Below are positions 8,689 through 18,367 of a DNA stretch of 64,000 nt, in pieces. Numbering within the stretch: position 1 is the first letter of the stretch; the number at the start of each line of letters is the position of its first letter. Source of the stretch: Azospirillum griseum (lineage in GTDB: Bacteria; Pseudomonadota; Alphaproteobacteria; Azospirillales; Azospirillaceae). The stretch spans positions 62,001-126,000 of the forward strand of contig NZ_RXMA01000014.1 of assembly GCF_003966125.1 (NCBI RefSeq). Direction: 5' to 3'. The notes under the pieces were generated by a model. The model was not told the DNA's origin. It made no database searches and saw only the letters and a list, made by a program, of their open reading frames with translations. Position numbers and translations under genes: made by a program.

Positions 8689-10137
8689 CTACTCGAAAAC
8701 CTTGCCGAGATTGTCGTACAGCTCCGGCTTGCGCAGGCGGATGACACGGGCGAGCGCCAAACCGCCCAGACCAACGGCCAGAACCAGAACGGGGAAGGCC
8801 TGCACGATGTGGCTGTCGCTGCCGGTCAGCAGTTCAAGATTCGCCGCCACCAGAACAAAGGCCCCCGCCAGACCAACCAGCGACACAAAGGGCAGGATTC
8901 GCGTCACCAGCGGGCTGTGCTCATGACCATGGCGGCGGGAGAAATAGCGGATGATCGCCAAGGACACCAGCGCCTGCACCGCCAGAATGCCCAGCACCGC
9001 CAACGCCGACATCCAGGAAAAGACCACCGCGAAACCATCCGCCCCCACCAGAAGGAAGGCCAGCAGGATCGACGCCGCCGACAGGGATTGAAGGTTGCCG
9101 GCAACCCAGGGCGACCCATGGACCGGATGGATTCTGGCCAGCCCATGCCACGCGACACCTTCACGGCCCAGCGCGAAGAAATAACGGTTGAGCGTGTTGT
9201 GAAAGGACAGGACGCAGGCGAAGAAGGACAGGGCCAGCAGGCCGTTCATCAAGGCGACGGACCAACCGCCCAGAACCTTCTCGGCCGCGACGAAATAAAG
9301 CGCTTCCTTGTTGTTCATGGCCTCCTGCTGGATGTGGGAGAAGCCATAATGTTGGGCGATCGCCCAGGTCGAAAAAGCGTAGAACAGCGTGATCAGCAGC
9401 ACCGCCACATAGGTTGCGCGGGGGATGGTGACGGTGGGGTTGCGGGCCTCCTCACCAAAGATCGCCGTCGATTCAAAGCCGATGAAGGAGCCGATCACGA
9501 AAACCAGCGCAATCCCCAACCCCGGTCCGAACACCACCGACGGCGCGAAATTGTTCAGGGTCAAACCCTCGGGGCCGCCGCCTTGGAACAGGATCCCCAG
9601 GTCGAGCAGCAGCAGGACGACAAATTCCAAAATCATCGCCACACCAAGGATCTTGCCGGAAAAGGCGATGTTGCGCTGCCCGGCCAGATGGACCAGAAGA
9701 AGCTGGGCAAAGGACCAGACATACCAGGGTGCCGCAACGCCAAACCCCTCCATGGTCCCCGCCATGAACACGCCGGACAGCGCGTAGACCGCGATCTGGA
9801 CCGAACTGTAGGTCAGCAACGAAATCAGCGCTCCGGCCACCGCCATCTGTCGGCCAAGACCTTGCGCGATGTACACGTAAAAGGCTCCGGTGCCGCCGAC
9901 ATGGTGGCTCATGGCGGTGAAGCCCGCCGAAAACATGATGTAGAGAAGACCCGCCAGCACAAAGGCCCCGGGCACTCCCGCCCCGTTGCCGAACGCGAAG
10001 GCGGCGGGCGACGCCCCGACGACGGCGGTCAAGGGCGCGGCGGCGGCGACGACAAAGAACACAATGTGCAAAAGCCCGATGGAGTTGCGTGACAGGCGCT
10101 CACCCTCGGGTGCCCGCGCGGTTGCGTCAAACGACAT
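8689..10137 (-). CDS. APC-superfamily amino acid/amine permease
   Basis: The protein is 482 residues from the ATG at 10137 (AGGGGG upstream) and has about 12 transmembrane segments. The first helix holds the APC signature (VVAAAAPLTAVVGASPAAFAFGNG). It imports an amino acid or amine in symport with cations by family precedent. It is divergent from an AraC regulator at 10248, with only 110 bp between the starts, so that regulator probably controls it. The transported compound cannot be read from sequence; nearby amine-oxidising and IAA genes make an amine or aromatic amino acid plausible. Confidence 0.85.
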   Translation of the reverse strand: MSFDATARAPEGERLSRNSIGLLHIVFFVVAAAAPLTAVVGASPAAFAFGNGAGVPGAFVLAGLLYIMFSAGFTAMSHHVGGTGAFYVYIAQGLGRQMAVAGALISLLTYSSVQIAVYALSGVFMAGTMEGFGVAAPWYVWSFAQLLLVHLAGQRNIAFSGKILGVAMILEFVVLLLLDLGILFQGGGPEGLTLNNFAPSVVFGPGLGIALVFVIGSFIGFESTAIFGEEARNPTVTIPRATYVAVLLITLFYAFSTWAIAQHYGFSHIQQEAMNNKEALYFVAAEKVLGGWSVALMNGLLALSFFACVLSFHNTLNRYFFALGREGVAWHGLARIHPVHGSPWVAGNLQSLSAASILLAFLLVGADGFAVVFSWMSALAVLGILAVQALVSLAIIRYFSRRHGHEHSPLVTRILPFVSLVGLAGAFVLVAANLELLTGSDSHIVQAFPVLVLAVGLGGLALARVIRLRKPELYDNLGKVFE

Positions 10138-10247
10138 GAGACCAACCCCCTGTGTAGGATTTTTTTGTCCCTGAACTATGACCGGATTTCCCGCCTCACC
10201 CATTGTATTCCGCGCCATTATTCCGATAATATGCGCCAGTTTGCGCG

Positions 10248-11354
10248 ATGGAGCCTGGTCGCATGGCACCCCCCGTTCCTCCCCCGCCACCCCAGAGAGG
10301 CGCGGTCATTCGCGCGTCCGCGCTCGCGCCATTGTTTGAGCATCTTGCCCAATCCGGAGGCGATGTCGCTCATTTCTTGACCAAACATGGGTTGACGCGC
10401 GCGATCCTTTCGGACCCCTATTCGGTGGTCCCACTGGCGCACTATATCAGATTGTTCGAAAGCGCTGCCCACGGGCTGAACGAACCGAATCTCGGCGTTC
10501 GCCTCGGCTTGAAACTCCGCCCGGCGGATATGGGACCGATGGGCGTTCTGTTCTCGCTATCTCCCACCCTCAAGGTGGGGTTTGAACGTCTGTCGAGGAA
10601 CGTGAAGGCGTTGCAGGGTGGAACCCAATCCTCGCTGTTCGAAATGGGGGAGGATCTGGTCTGGAGCTACCGCATCACCGACCTGACGCTCTGGCCCCGT
10701 CGGCAGGATGCGGAATTCACGATGGTCTCCAATTGCCAGTTGGTCCGCTCCTGCTTCGCGTCGGATTGGCGTCCGGTGGAGGTGCATTTCGAGCATGGGG
10801 AGGAGGGGGACACCTCGCTGTTGCAGCGCGTCTTCCGCGCGCCCGTGCTGTTCCGCCAATCGGGCAACCGCTTCGTCATGCGCCGCACCGACAGTGAGCG
10901 GGTCTTTCGCACCGAAGACCGTGGCCTGACCACGATACTGGAGCATCACATCGCCGACCTGATCGGCGAAGCGAACGAGGATGACACCATCACCGACCGG
11001 GTGCGCGCCTTGATCGGTCTGTATCTTGGTCAAAAACCGGTCACGCTGCCGGTGCTCGCCCGCGATTTGCGGATGTCTCCACGCAACCTGCAACGCCGAC
11101 TGACCGAAGAAGGGACCAGTCTTCGCGAGCTTCTGGCGCACCATCGCCAGCAAATGGCCAAGGTCTATCTCTCGCAAAAGGGCGCGCGGGTCACGGACGT
11201 CGCCAACGCCCTTGGCTACGCCGACGAAACCGCGTTCTGGCGCGCGTTCCGCAACTGGACCGGAGAGGAACCGAGCGCGTTCCGGCGGCACGCCGCCCTG
11301 ATCGGCGACCACAAACCCGACACCCCGGACGACCCGCCGACCGCAGCGGAATAA
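10248..11354 (+). CDS. AraC-family regulator with arabinose-binding-type N-domain
   Basis: This 368-residue protein has an N-terminal ligand-binding region of the type seen in OruR/ArgR-like AraC proteins and a C-terminal DNA-binding domain. The latter contains two helix-turn-helices, around LPVLARDLRMSPRNLQRRL and VTDVANALGYADETAFWRAF. The start is ATG 10248 or ATG 10263; neither has a strong ribosome binding site. It is transcribed away from the APC permease, and local activation of that permease in response to its substrate is inferred. The paralogous architecture recurs at 31642-32772. Confidence 0.88.
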   Translation: MEPGRMAPPVPPPPPQRGAVIRASALAPLFEHLAQSGGDVAHFLTKHGLTRAILSDPYSVVPLAHYIRLFESAAHGLNEPNLGVRLGLKLRPADMGPMGVLFSLSPTLKVGFERLSRNVKALQGGTQSSLFEMGEDLVWSYRITDLTLWPRRQDAEFTMVSNCQLVRSCFASDWRPVEVHFEHGEEGDTSLLQRVFRAPVLFRQSGNRFVMRRTDSERVFRTEDRGLTTILEHHIADLIGEANEDDTITDRVRALIGLYLGQKPVTLPVLARDLRMSPRNLQRRLTEEGTSLRELLAHHRQQMAKVYLSQKGARVTDVANALGYADETAFWRAFRNWTGEEPSAFRRHAALIGDHKPDTPDDPPTAAE

Positions 11355-11395
11355 CCCCGCCGCCACCCCATGATCCCCACCAGGACCTCGCGGCC

Positions 11396-12706
11396 TCACT
11401 GTTGCGCACCGGTGGTCAGCGCGCGCATGAAGGCGTCGGTGTGGTGGCCCAGCGCATCGGCCTTGTCCTTCACCTCGGACACGCCGTCCAAAAGCCCCCC
11501 CACGGCGTCGCGCGTCGCGTTCACCAACGACGCGCAGGCCCCGATCCGGCCGGCGGCGTCTCCCGTTTGGTCAGCGGCCTGCTGGATGCCACGCGCGATC
11601 TCTTCGGTCGCGGCGCGCTGTTGTTCGACGGCGGCGGCGATGGCGCTCATCACCTGCCCCAACGACCCGATGGCCGTGGCCATGGCTCCGGTCGATGCCG
11701 AGGCGTCGCGCGCCACCTCCTGGATGCGGGTGACTTCCGCGCTGATCTCCTCCGTGGCGCGCGCCGTTTGACCGGCCAGCGCCTTGACCTCCGTCGCCAC
11801 CACGGCAAACCCCCGCCCCGACTCGCCCGCGCGGGCGGCTTCGATCGTGGCGTTCAGGGCCAGGAGATTCGTTTGACCGGCGATGCTGCGGATCAGGTGG
11901 ACGATGCCCTCGATGCGCTGCGCGGTCGCGTCCAAACGCGCCATGATGCGCTCCGCATGGTCGGCCTGTCCGACCGTGCGCTCGGTCACGTTCAGCCCCG
12001 CCACCAGTTGACGGCTGATTTCCGAGATCGAGGCGGACAGTTCGCTGGCCGCCGCCGCCACTCCATCCGCCGCGCCGTTGGCCTGGCGCACCGCCTCGGC
12101 CCCGTCCTGCGCCAGTTGGCTCACGGTCACGGCCATGTCGCGCACACGGGCCGCTTCGGCCGCCGTGCCCCCCACGGTGTCCTGCAAGGCACCCTCAACG
12201 CTGCGGATGTTGGCGCTGAAGGCGCTGGACAGGTCGCGCAACCGATCGGCGAACGCCTGCTGGCTGCGCCGCTCCGCCTCCCGTGCCGCGACCAGCGCGC
12301 CAATGTCCTGATAGAACACCAGCCACACCGGATAACCGGCGATTTCAAAGACCATCAAGGTGACGGAAACATTCAGCGCGCTGCCGTCTTTGCGCCTGTG
12401 CTGCCATTCAAAACGGTCATGGCCGTTGCGCTGCACGCGTTCGACAATCCTGTCGCTGAGATCGGCGGACCGCTGCCCGTTGGGTTGGAATTCGGGATCA
12501 AAAGCGTCGGGCAACAGGCCGATCAGGTCGCGGGGATCGCCATAGCCCAGCATCCGCGCCGCCGCCCGGTTGCAATCCACGATCACGTCCCTGTGCATCA
12601 GCATGTACCCGTCGGGTGACGCGTCAAAAATCCGCCGGACCAGATGCCTCCGAAACCGCCACCCTCCCGGTCGTCCCCCGCTCAACCCGTCCAACATGTC
12701 CGCCAT
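11396..12706 (-). CDS. Soluble PAS-domain methyl-accepting chemotaxis protein
   Basis: From the ATG at 12706 the product is 436 residues. A PAS domain occupies roughly residues 20-135 ([13 protein letters not shown], then [15 protein letters not shown]), followed by a long coiled-coil signalling region whose conserved tip reads [19 protein letters not shown]. There is no transmembrane segment or periplasmic domain, so it is a cytosolic receptor sensing redox, energy state or an imported ligand. It is 165 bp downstream of the ring-cleavage operon on the same strand, which could tie chemotaxis to that pathway, but co-transcription is not shown. The start is uncertain; a second ATG lies at 12697. 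Confidence 0.85.
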   Translation of the reverse strand: MADMLDGLSGGRPGGWRFRRHLVRRIFDASPDGYMLMHRDVIVDCNRAAARMLGYGDPRDLIGLLPDAFDPEFQPNGQRSADLSDRIVERVQRNGHDRFEWQHRRKDGSALNVSVTLMVFEIAGYPVWLVFYQDIGALVAAREAERRSQQAFADRLRDLSSAFSANIRSVEGALQDTVGGTAAEAARVRDMAVTVSQLAQDGAEAVRQANGAADGVAAAASELSASISEISRQLVAGLNVTERTVGQADHAERIMARLDATAQRIEGIVHLIRSIAGQTNLLALNATIEAARAGESGRGFAVVATEVKALAGQTARATEEISAEVTRIQEVARDASASTGAMATAIGSLGQVMSAIAAAVEQQRAATEEIARGIQQAADQTGDAAGRIGACASLVNATRDAVGGLLDGVSEVKDKADALGHHTDAFMRALTTGAQQ

Positions 12707-12871
12707 TCCTGCGATGAAGCGATTGCCTGAAAACCACGAACCCCATCGGATGGCGGAAGCCGGGACGTCCCCCACCCGCCACCGGACCGGACAGGGTTTC
12801 CGTTTGATGTCGCCCAACCATGACCGATCCGGGCGCGGAGCGGGCAAGCCCAACGGCTGGCCCGCACCCGA

Positions 12872-14380
12872 TCAACGGAAGGCGACGCAAACGGACTTGG
12901 TTTCCAGATAATTGTCCAGCGCCCCGCGCCCGTGCTCCCGGCCAATGCCCGACTGCTTGAAACCGCCGAACGGCATGTTTTGGTCGGGCAGATTGTGGCT
13001 GTTCACCCAAACCGTTCCGGCCTGGATCTGCGGCACACAGCGCATCACGGTGTTGAGGTTGCCGGTCCAGATCGACGCACCCAGACCATAGCGGGTGTCG
13101 TTGGCCAGACGGATCGCCTCATCCTCGTCGTGGAAGGGGGTGACGGTGATGACCGGGCCGAACACCTCGTCCTGCATCAGCGCCATGTCCTGACGCACGT
13201 CGGTGAAGAGTTCGGGGGCGACGTAGTACCCTTCGTCCGGTGCGCTGCCCGCGATGACCGGGCGGGCACCATCCGCCACGCCGCGCGCGATGCACGCCTG
13301 GACATGGGCCTTGTGGCGGGCCGACACCAACGGGTTGATCTGGTTGCGCGGATCAAGCCCCGAACCGATGGACAACCGACGGGTCACGGCGGACAGGGTG
13401 TCCAGCACCCGGTCATGGATGCCCTTTTGCGCGTAGATGCGCACGCCCGCGCAGCAGGTCTGCCCGGTGTTGAAGAAGGAGCCGACGCCCGCCGCAACAC
13501 CCAGAAGATCCAGGTCCATGTCGTCGAACATCAACATCGGCGCCTTGCCGCCCAACTCCAACGTCACCCGCTTCATGTCGCGCATGGCCTGGATCCCGAT
13601 CCGCTTTCCGGTCTCGGTCGATCCGGTGAAGCTGATCTTCGACACGCCGGGATGGGCAACAAGCGGCGCACCCGCGTCCTCGCCCAAACCGGTGATGACG
13701 TTGACCACCCCTTCGGGTATCCCGGCCTCCAGACAGAGCTGGGCCAGACGGATGGAGGTCAGCGGCGTTTCCTCTGCCGGTTTCAGCACCACCGTGCACC
13801 CCGCCGCCAGCGCCGGAGCCACCTTCCAGCACGCCATCGTCAGGGGGAAGTTCCAGGGTGTGATTGCGGCGACGACGCCCACCGGCTCCTTGCGGGTGAA
13901 GGCCTGATAGCGCATCCCCGGCGGAATCGGGATCGAAACATCCAGGGTGGAGCCTTCGATCTTCGTCGCCCATCCGGCCATGTAACGGACATACTCGACC
14001 GAGGACTGCACCTCGACCAGCCGCGACAGCGTGATCGATTTGCCGTTGTTCAGCGTTTCAAGCTGCGCCAGCTCCTCGCCATGCTCCTCGATCAGATCGG
14101 CCAGCCTCAACATGACCGCCTGGCGTTGAACCGGCGGCAGGCGCCCCCACGGACCGGCAAACGCCGCGCGCGCCGCCGCAACCGCGCGCTCCACATCTTC
14201 GGAAGCGGCGGCGGGAACCTGGGCCAGAGGTTTGCCGGTCGCCGGGTTGAACACCGTGTAGGTGTTGCCGCTGGCCGCCGGAACGAACTCCCGGCCAATC
14301 ACCATCAAAGGGGCCGTCAGGAACGCCTCGACCGAAGGCAGAACCCGCTCCACGACGCTGTCGGGCGGTGCGATCTTCAT
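12872..14380 (-). CDS. Aldehyde dehydrogenase, last gene of ring-cleavage operon
   Basis: The 502-residue enzyme has ALDH motifs ITPWNFP near 173-179, FTGSTETG at 251-258, general base E275 in TLELGGK and catalytic C309 in GQTCC. Start ATG 14380 follows AGGGAG. It resembles betaine/aromatic aldehyde dehydrogenases. It begins 18 bp after the intradiol dioxygenase stop and so is the third gene of the maleylacetate reductase operon. In an IAA locus an obvious candidate substrate is indole-3-acetaldehyde, which would feed IAA into the pathway, but that is inference. Confidence 0.88.
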   Translation of the reverse strand: MKIAPPDSVVERVLPSVEAFLTAPLMVIGREFVPAASGNTYTVFNPATGKPLAQVPAAASEDVERAVAAARAAFAGPWGRLPPVQRQAVMLRLADLIEEHGEELAQLETLNNGKSITLSRLVEVQSSVEYVRYMAGWATKIEGSTLDVSIPIPPGMRYQAFTRKEPVGVVAAITPWNFPLTMACWKVAPALAAGCTVVLKPAEETPLTSIRLAQLCLEAGIPEGVVNVITGLGEDAGAPLVAHPGVSKISFTGSTETGKRIGIQAMRDMKRVTLELGGKAPMLMFDDMDLDLLGVAAGVGSFFNTGQTCCAGVRIYAQKGIHDRVLDTLSAVTRRLSIGSGLDPRNQINPLVSARHKAHVQACIARGVADGARPVIAGSAPDEGYYVAPELFTDVRQDMALMQDEVFGPVITVTPFHDEDEAIRLANDTRYGLGASIWTGNLNTVMRCVPQIQAGTVWVNSHNLPDQNMPFGGFKQSGIGREHGRGALDNYLETKSVCVAFR

Positions 14381-14398
14381 GATGTCTCCCTGTTTTTG

Positions 14399-15247
14399 TC
14401 AGTGCGCCAGCGGGCGCGCCAAGACGAAGTCATGCTCCACCAACCAGCGCTCGTTCGGCCCATCCACCGGTTGGAACGCCACGATCAGGGCTTCCTTGAC
14501 ACCGAACACGGCGTCGGACTGGAGGTAGCGGTCGCCCGCCACGAACAGATGCGTGATCAGGCGGTCAAAACCGGGGGCGGTGATGAGGACATGCAGGTGC
14601 GCCGGACGCCAGGGATGACGCCCCAGCGCGGCCAGCATCCACCCGACCGGGCCGTCGGCGGGGATGGGGTAGGACACCGGTTTGACGCCGCGAAAGGCAT
14701 AACACCCCTCTGCGTCCGTTCGGAAAACACCCCGGTTGTTGAAGGGCGGCTGAAGGCCCGGCTGCTGGACGTCATAGAATCCATCGGCGTTGTCCGACCA
14801 CACGTCCAACAGAGCGTTTGCGATGGGCGCGCCATCCAGATCCAGAACACGGCCCCGGAACAGGCAGGCCTCGCCCTTGCCATCCAGACTGATGGTCTCA
14901 CCCGGCGCGCGGTGGGGGGCACCGTCGACGTGGAAGGGGCCGAGCACCGTGCTTTCGGTGGCTCCGCCCGGGGCCTGGTGGTTGATCGCATCGACCAGCA
15001 TCGACACACCCAGGACGTCCGACAGCAGGATGAACTCCTGCCGGGTGTCGCTGCACATTTGCCCGGTGCGGGTCAGGAAGGCGATGGCCTGTTCCCACTC
15101 CGCTTCGGTCAGTTCGACCTCTTTGACGAAGCCATGCAGATGGGTGACAAGCGATGTCATGATTCGCCGCAAACGCGGGTCGGTGTCTGCGCCGATGCGG
15201 CCGTTGACCGTCTCGACCGAACGGGTTGCCGAAAAATAGCTCGACAT
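14399..15247 (-). CDS. Intradiol ring-cleavage dioxygenase, hydroxyquinol 1,2-dioxygenase type
   Basis: This 282-residue protein has the intradiol family layout: an N-terminal helical dimerisation domain and a beta-sandwich with the Fe(III) ligands Y158, Y193, H217 and H219 (motifs GFYDVQ, SYPIP, RPAHLH). It cleaves an ortho-dihydroxylated ring between the hydroxyls. The overall sequence looks closest to hydroxyquinol 1,2-dioxygenases, which make maleylacetate, and the next gene upstream is maleylacetate reductase, which agrees. Activity on catechol, the known end product of the iac pathway, cannot be excluded. A strong AGGAGGAG precedes the ATG at 15247. Confidence 0.85.
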   Translation of the reverse strand: MSSYFSATRSVETVNGRIGADTDPRLRRIMTSLVTHLHGFVKEVELTEAEWEQAIAFLTRTGQMCSDTRQEFILLSDVLGVSMLVDAINHQAPGGATESTVLGPFHVDGAPHRAPGETISLDGKGEACLFRGRVLDLDGAPIANALLDVWSDNADGFYDVQQPGLQPPFNNRGVFRTDAEGCYAFRGVKPVSYPIPADGPVGWMLAALGRHPWRPAHLHVLITAPGFDRLITHLFVAGDRYLQSDAVFGVKEALIVAFQPVDGPNERWLVEHDFVLARPLAH

Positions 15248-15256
15248 GACTCCTCC

Positions 15257-16324
15257 TCACAGCGAACGCGGAGGCCCGCCATCGCAGGCGCGGGCGATCA
15301 GGTCTCGCAGACCCGCGCGTTCCAAAGGTTGCGGATTCCAATAGGGGTTTGACAGCGCCAGATCGACGGCACGGTCCACGCCATCGGTCGGCATGCCCAG
15401 CGCGGCCAGCCCGGCGGGCGCACCAACCTTGCGGCCAAGCGCGAACAGCGCGGCAGCCGGGTCCGGACCGAGGACGCGGACCAACGCCGCCATCGCATCG
15501 GGGATGGCGGGCGCGTTGTAGGCCAGGGCGTGCGGCAGCACGACCGTGTGGGTTTCCGCATGGGGCAGATCGAAGCTGCCGCCCAGCGTGTGGCACAGCT
15601 TGTGGTGCAGGGCCATGCCGACGGACCCCAGGCAGACGCCGCAGAGCCACGCACCATAAAGCGCCTCGCTGCGGGCGGCCGGGTCGCGGGGAGCGGCGAC
15701 GATCCGGGGCAGCGCCCGCGCCAGCGCCCCGATCGCCTCGATCGCCAACGCCTCGATCACCGGGTTGCGGTCGCGGGCGTACAGCGCTTCCACCGCGTGG
15801 GCGATGGCGTTGATGCCGCTGGTCCCCGACAAGCCGACCGGCAGCCCGAGCGTCAGATCCACGTCATAGATCACCACTTCGGGCAGGACCTTCGGCGACG
15901 ACTGCGTCCGCTTCTGGCCGTCGCTGGTTTCACCCAGGATCGGAGTCATCTCCGACCCGGCGTAGGTGGTGGGCAGGATGATCTGCGGCAGATCAGTGCG
16001 CAGCGCGATCGCCTTGGCCAATCCGGTGGTCGATCCGCCCCCCAGCGCGACGAGCACATCGGCCCCCAGCTCCCGCGCCCGCTCCGTCGCCAAGACGCTG
16101 ACCTCGACCGGCGTGTGCATGACCGCTCCGGGAAAAATTCCGGCCACGCGCGGCCCCAGCCGATCCGCCAAAGCCTCGGCATCGCCCTGTTGCGCCGCCG
16201 TGGACAGGATCAGCGCCCGTTGGGCGTTCAGACGATCCACCTCGTCCGGCAATTGGCCGACCGTTCCCGACCCGAAGATCACCCGGGCGGGATGGCTGAC
16301 ATAGGTGAAGTGGCGCGCTTTCAT
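15257..16324 (-). CDS. Maleylacetate reductase
   Basis: From the ATG at 16324 the product is 355 residues, the usual family length. It is an iron-alcohol-dehydrogenase-fold enzyme with the N-terminal pattern FTYVSHPARVIFGSG, the nucleotide-binding GGGSTTGLAKA and a metal-site region with several histidines (LHHKLCHTLGG, LPHAETH). It reduces maleylacetate to 3-oxoadipate with NAD(P)H. It is the first gene of the operon with the hydroxyquinol-type dioxygenase (9-bp gap) and is divergent from a LysR gene. A LysR-type box lies between them at 16448-16467. An upstream ATG at 16363 is possible but does not match the family start. Confidence 0.88.
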   Translation of the reverse strand: MKARHFTYVSHPARVIFGSGTVGQLPDEVDRLNAQRALILSTAAQQGDAEALADRLGPRVAGIFPGAVMHTPVEVSVLATERARELGADVLVALGGGSTTGLAKAIALRTDLPQIILPTTYAGSEMTPILGETSDGQKRTQSSPKVLPEVVIYDVDLTLGLPVGLSGTSGINAIAHAVEALYARDRNPVIEALAIEAIGALARALPRIVAAPRDPAARSEALYGAWLCGVCLGSVGMALHHKLCHTLGGSFDLPHAETHTVVLPHALAYNAPAIPDAMAALVRVLGPDPAAALFALGRKVGAPAGLAALGMPTDGVDRAVDLALSNPYWNPQPLERAGLRDLIARACDGGPPRSL

Positions 16325-16447
16325 GTCATTGCTCTGCGTGTAAGGGGGCCGTTTGCTGTTCATCGGACACAGTCCGATGCGCTGCATCACGATGTGGCGA
16401 ACGCAGACTGGAGCGGGAACGGATGATCCGAGGTTTGCACCAAATCT

Positions 16448-16467
16448 TTACGGTATAAATCACGTAA
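16448..16467. promoter_or_regulatory. LysR-type box, copy 1 (maleylacetate reductase / LysR)
   Basis: The site has perfect inverted arms TTACG and CGTAA separated by 10 bp (GTATAAATCA). It sits midway between the divergent starts of maleylacetate reductase (123 bp away) and the LysR gene (118 bp away). Its core, GGTA-N5-CACG, recurs at 18259-18278 and 18576-18595. Confidence 0.7.
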
Positions 16468-16585
16468 TTTGAGAAACAGCCTTCCAATTTCTGCAACAAT
16501 GCCGTTGCGATTCTGGCAAAGCGCCACTTGTCAAACCGGCCAAAAAGATGAAAGTTACCGTATTGACGCGCAGGAGGCCGCAAGA

Positions 16586-17506
16586 ATGGATCGGCTCACC
16601 GAACTTGAGGTGTTCACCAGGATCGCGGAGGAGGCCAATCTGACACGGGCGGCGGACAGCCTTGGCATGTCGGTGTCCGGCGTCAGTCGGCATTTGACCA
16701 GCCTGGAAAACCGCCTAGGCGTGCGTCTGGTCCAGCGCACGACCCGACAGCTTTACCTGACACCGGAGGGTGAAAGCTTCGCCGCCAGCGCACGGGACAT
16801 CCTGGCCAATCTGCGCGAGGCCGAGGCCAGCGTCAGCGTGGTGGTGGCGCAGCCGCGCGGCACCCTGCGCATCGGCGCATCCCTGTCCTTTTCGATGCTG
16901 CACCTGACGCCCGTCATCCAGGCGTTCAAGGCGCAATATCCGCTGGTCCGCATCGATCTTCAGGTGTCCAACCGCTATTATGATCTGGTGGAAAACGGCC
17001 TTGACCTGGCCATCCGGACCCGCCGGTCGGAGGTGGACAGCAGCGTCACCATCCGCAAGCTCGCCGAAACCCGGCGGCTGATCGCCGCGTCACCGGCCTA
17101 TCTGGACCGCCGGGGAACGCCGGCCGAGCCAAAGGATTTGGCGGCGCATGATCTTCTGCTCTATTCCCTGGCCAACGACCCGGATCACCTGAATCTGGCG
17201 CGCAACGGCGAGGTGGTCCGCATCCCCGTCACCGGGGAATTGGTGTGCAACGATGGCCAGATCCTGCGGCAAGCGGCCTTGGAGGGGTTGGGCATCCTCA
17301 TTCAACCGGCCTACATCCTGCACGCCGACCTGAAGGCGGGCCGACTGGTCCGCGTTCTGCCGGACTGGGAGTTGCCGCGCCTCGTCATGAATCTGGTCTT
17401 TCCGTCCCGCACCCACCTGCCCGCCCGAACCCGGCTGTTCATCAACGCCCTGGTCGAGCATTTCGCCCAAAACAACTTCGAGGCCGAGTGGGAGGCCCTG
17501 ACCTGA
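16586..17506 (+). CDS. LysR-type transcriptional regulator of the IAA/ring-cleavage locus
   Basis: The protein is 306 residues from the ATG at 16586, with AGGAGG upstream; longer starts give an unlikely extension. It has the LysR N-terminal winged helix with the helix-turn-helix LTRAADSLGMSVSGVSRHL at about 19-37, then a linker helix and a periplasmic-binding-like effector domain (RIGASLSFSMLHL onward). It is divergent from the maleylacetate reductase operon and next to iacI. Similar inverted-repeat boxes at four places in the locus suggest it regulates both the upper (iac) and lower (ring-cleavage) genes. Its inducer is unknown; IAA or a ring intermediate is plausible. Confidence 0.9.
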   Translation: MDRLTELEVFTRIAEEANLTRAADSLGMSVSGVSRHLTSLENRLGVRLVQRTTRQLYLTPEGESFAASARDILANLREAEASVSVVVAQPRGTLRIGASLSFSMLHLTPVIQAFKAQYPLVRIDLQVSNRYYDLVENGLDLAIRTRRSEVDSSVTIRKLAETRRLIAASPAYLDRRGTPAEPKDLAAHDLLLYSLANDPDHLNLARNGEVVRIPVTGELVCNDGQILRQAALEGLGILIQPAYILHADLKAGRLVRVLPDWELPRLVMNLVFPSRTHLPARTRLFINALVEHFAQNNFEAEWEALT

Positions 17507-17530
17507 CCATCACCTGACCGACACCTGACC
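17501..17530. repeat. Three tandem ACCTGACC copies
   Basis: ACCTGACC occurs at 17501-17508, 17512-17519 and 17523-17530, an 11-bp period with 3-bp spacers. The first copy contains the stop codon of the LysR gene. It looks like slippage in the gap between convergent LysR and iacI genes. Confidence 0.75.
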
Positions 17531-17588
17531 ACCGCACGCCCCCGCCGCACACCGCTTCGGTTGGCGCAGACGTGCGATGGCGGAACCG

Positions 17589-18155
17589 TTACGGCTGCAT
17601 CAGAACCGATTTGGACGGGTAATGCGATGCCCAGGTCGGCGGCAGCGGGGCCACGAAGACATTTTCCGTCCGGGTGCGTGTGAGGCGCCATTTGCCATCC
17701 GGTTCCTTGCGGAACCCGTTGTTCAGGCGCGAAGACCGCAGCAGCGCCGTCCCGTCCGAGAACAGCCAGGGCTGCATGTGGACCCATTGGGCATCGGCGG
17801 TGCGGCCATCCTCATGAACATGAATCTGTTCGGAAGTCAGGTAATGGCAGTTGAGGATGAGCGCCGGATCGCGGCGGCTGCCCCAGAAATTCTGAAAATG
17901 CTGGCGCAGCGCCGCCTTGCCTTCCAAGCGGCCAAACTGGTTGGTGTAATACTCCCCAACCCCCTCCCAGACCGCATCTTCCGTGTACAGTTCCAGAATG
18001 AGTTCGATGCGCTGCTGATCGTCAACCACACCGAATTCGGGAATGGGCGTGTCGCACAGGAACATGTAGCGGGCCTCAACCCGACGGATGTCGGCTTCGG
18101 CTTCCAAAATTTCGATGCGTCGAACCAACGCCGCAATATCAGTCGCGTGTGTCAT
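17589..18155 (-). CDS. iacI: IacI, SnoaL/NTF2-like protein of IAA catabolism
   Basis: The 188-residue product from ATG 18155 has the cone-shaped NTF2/SnoaL fold signature, with an N-terminal helix (DIRRVEARYMFLCD), then YTEDAVWEGVGEYY and a C-terminal sheet (WRLTRTRTENVFV). This matches the small protein IacI that accompanies known IAA degradation clusters, whose biochemical role is poorly defined. It is transcribed opposite to and divergently from iacH, with its own LysR-type box at 18259-18278 about 100 bp upstream. The name rests on fold plus context; an unrelated SnoaL protein is the alternative. Confidence 0.75.
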   Translation of the reverse strand: MTHATDIAALVRRIEILEAEADIRRVEARYMFLCDTPIPEFGVVDDQQRIELILELYTEDAVWEGVGEYYTNQFGRLEGKAALRQHFQNFWGSRRDPALILNCHYLTSEQIHVHEDGRTADAQWVHMQPWLFSDGTALLRSSRLNNGFRKEPDGKWRLTRTRTENVFVAPLPPTWASHYPSKSVLMQP

Positions 18156-18258
18156 GGCTGTGATCGTCACCTTTCCGGGAAGGATTCCCGGCGGGGGGCT
18201 GCGTGGCGCGCGCAACCGTCGGGATCGCGATCACGGTACCGGGCGGTGGCGGATGGTC

Positions 18259-18278
18259 AAGCGGTAATATTCACGTAA
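18259..18278. promoter_or_regulatory. LysR-type box, copy 2 (iacI promoter)
   Basis: AAGCG-N10-CGTAA with spacer GTAATATTCA. It shares CGGTA and TCACGTAA with the box at 16448-16467, and spacer positions agree with the box at 18576-18595 in 9 of 10 bases. It lies about 104 bp before the iacI start. Confidence 0.65.
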
Positions 18279-18367
18279 ATTCTCCCCACCCCGGCGGCTT
18301 TTGGAAAAATGCGTGCGAATCCGAAGGCTTCGCAGATGCGGGCCAGCTTGGCAGCATTTGAAAAGGA

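Noticed and set aside
12932..15352. An 806-codon open frame on the plus strand
   Set aside because: It is antisense to the aldehyde dehydrogenase and the dioxygenase, both of which have intact catalytic motifs.
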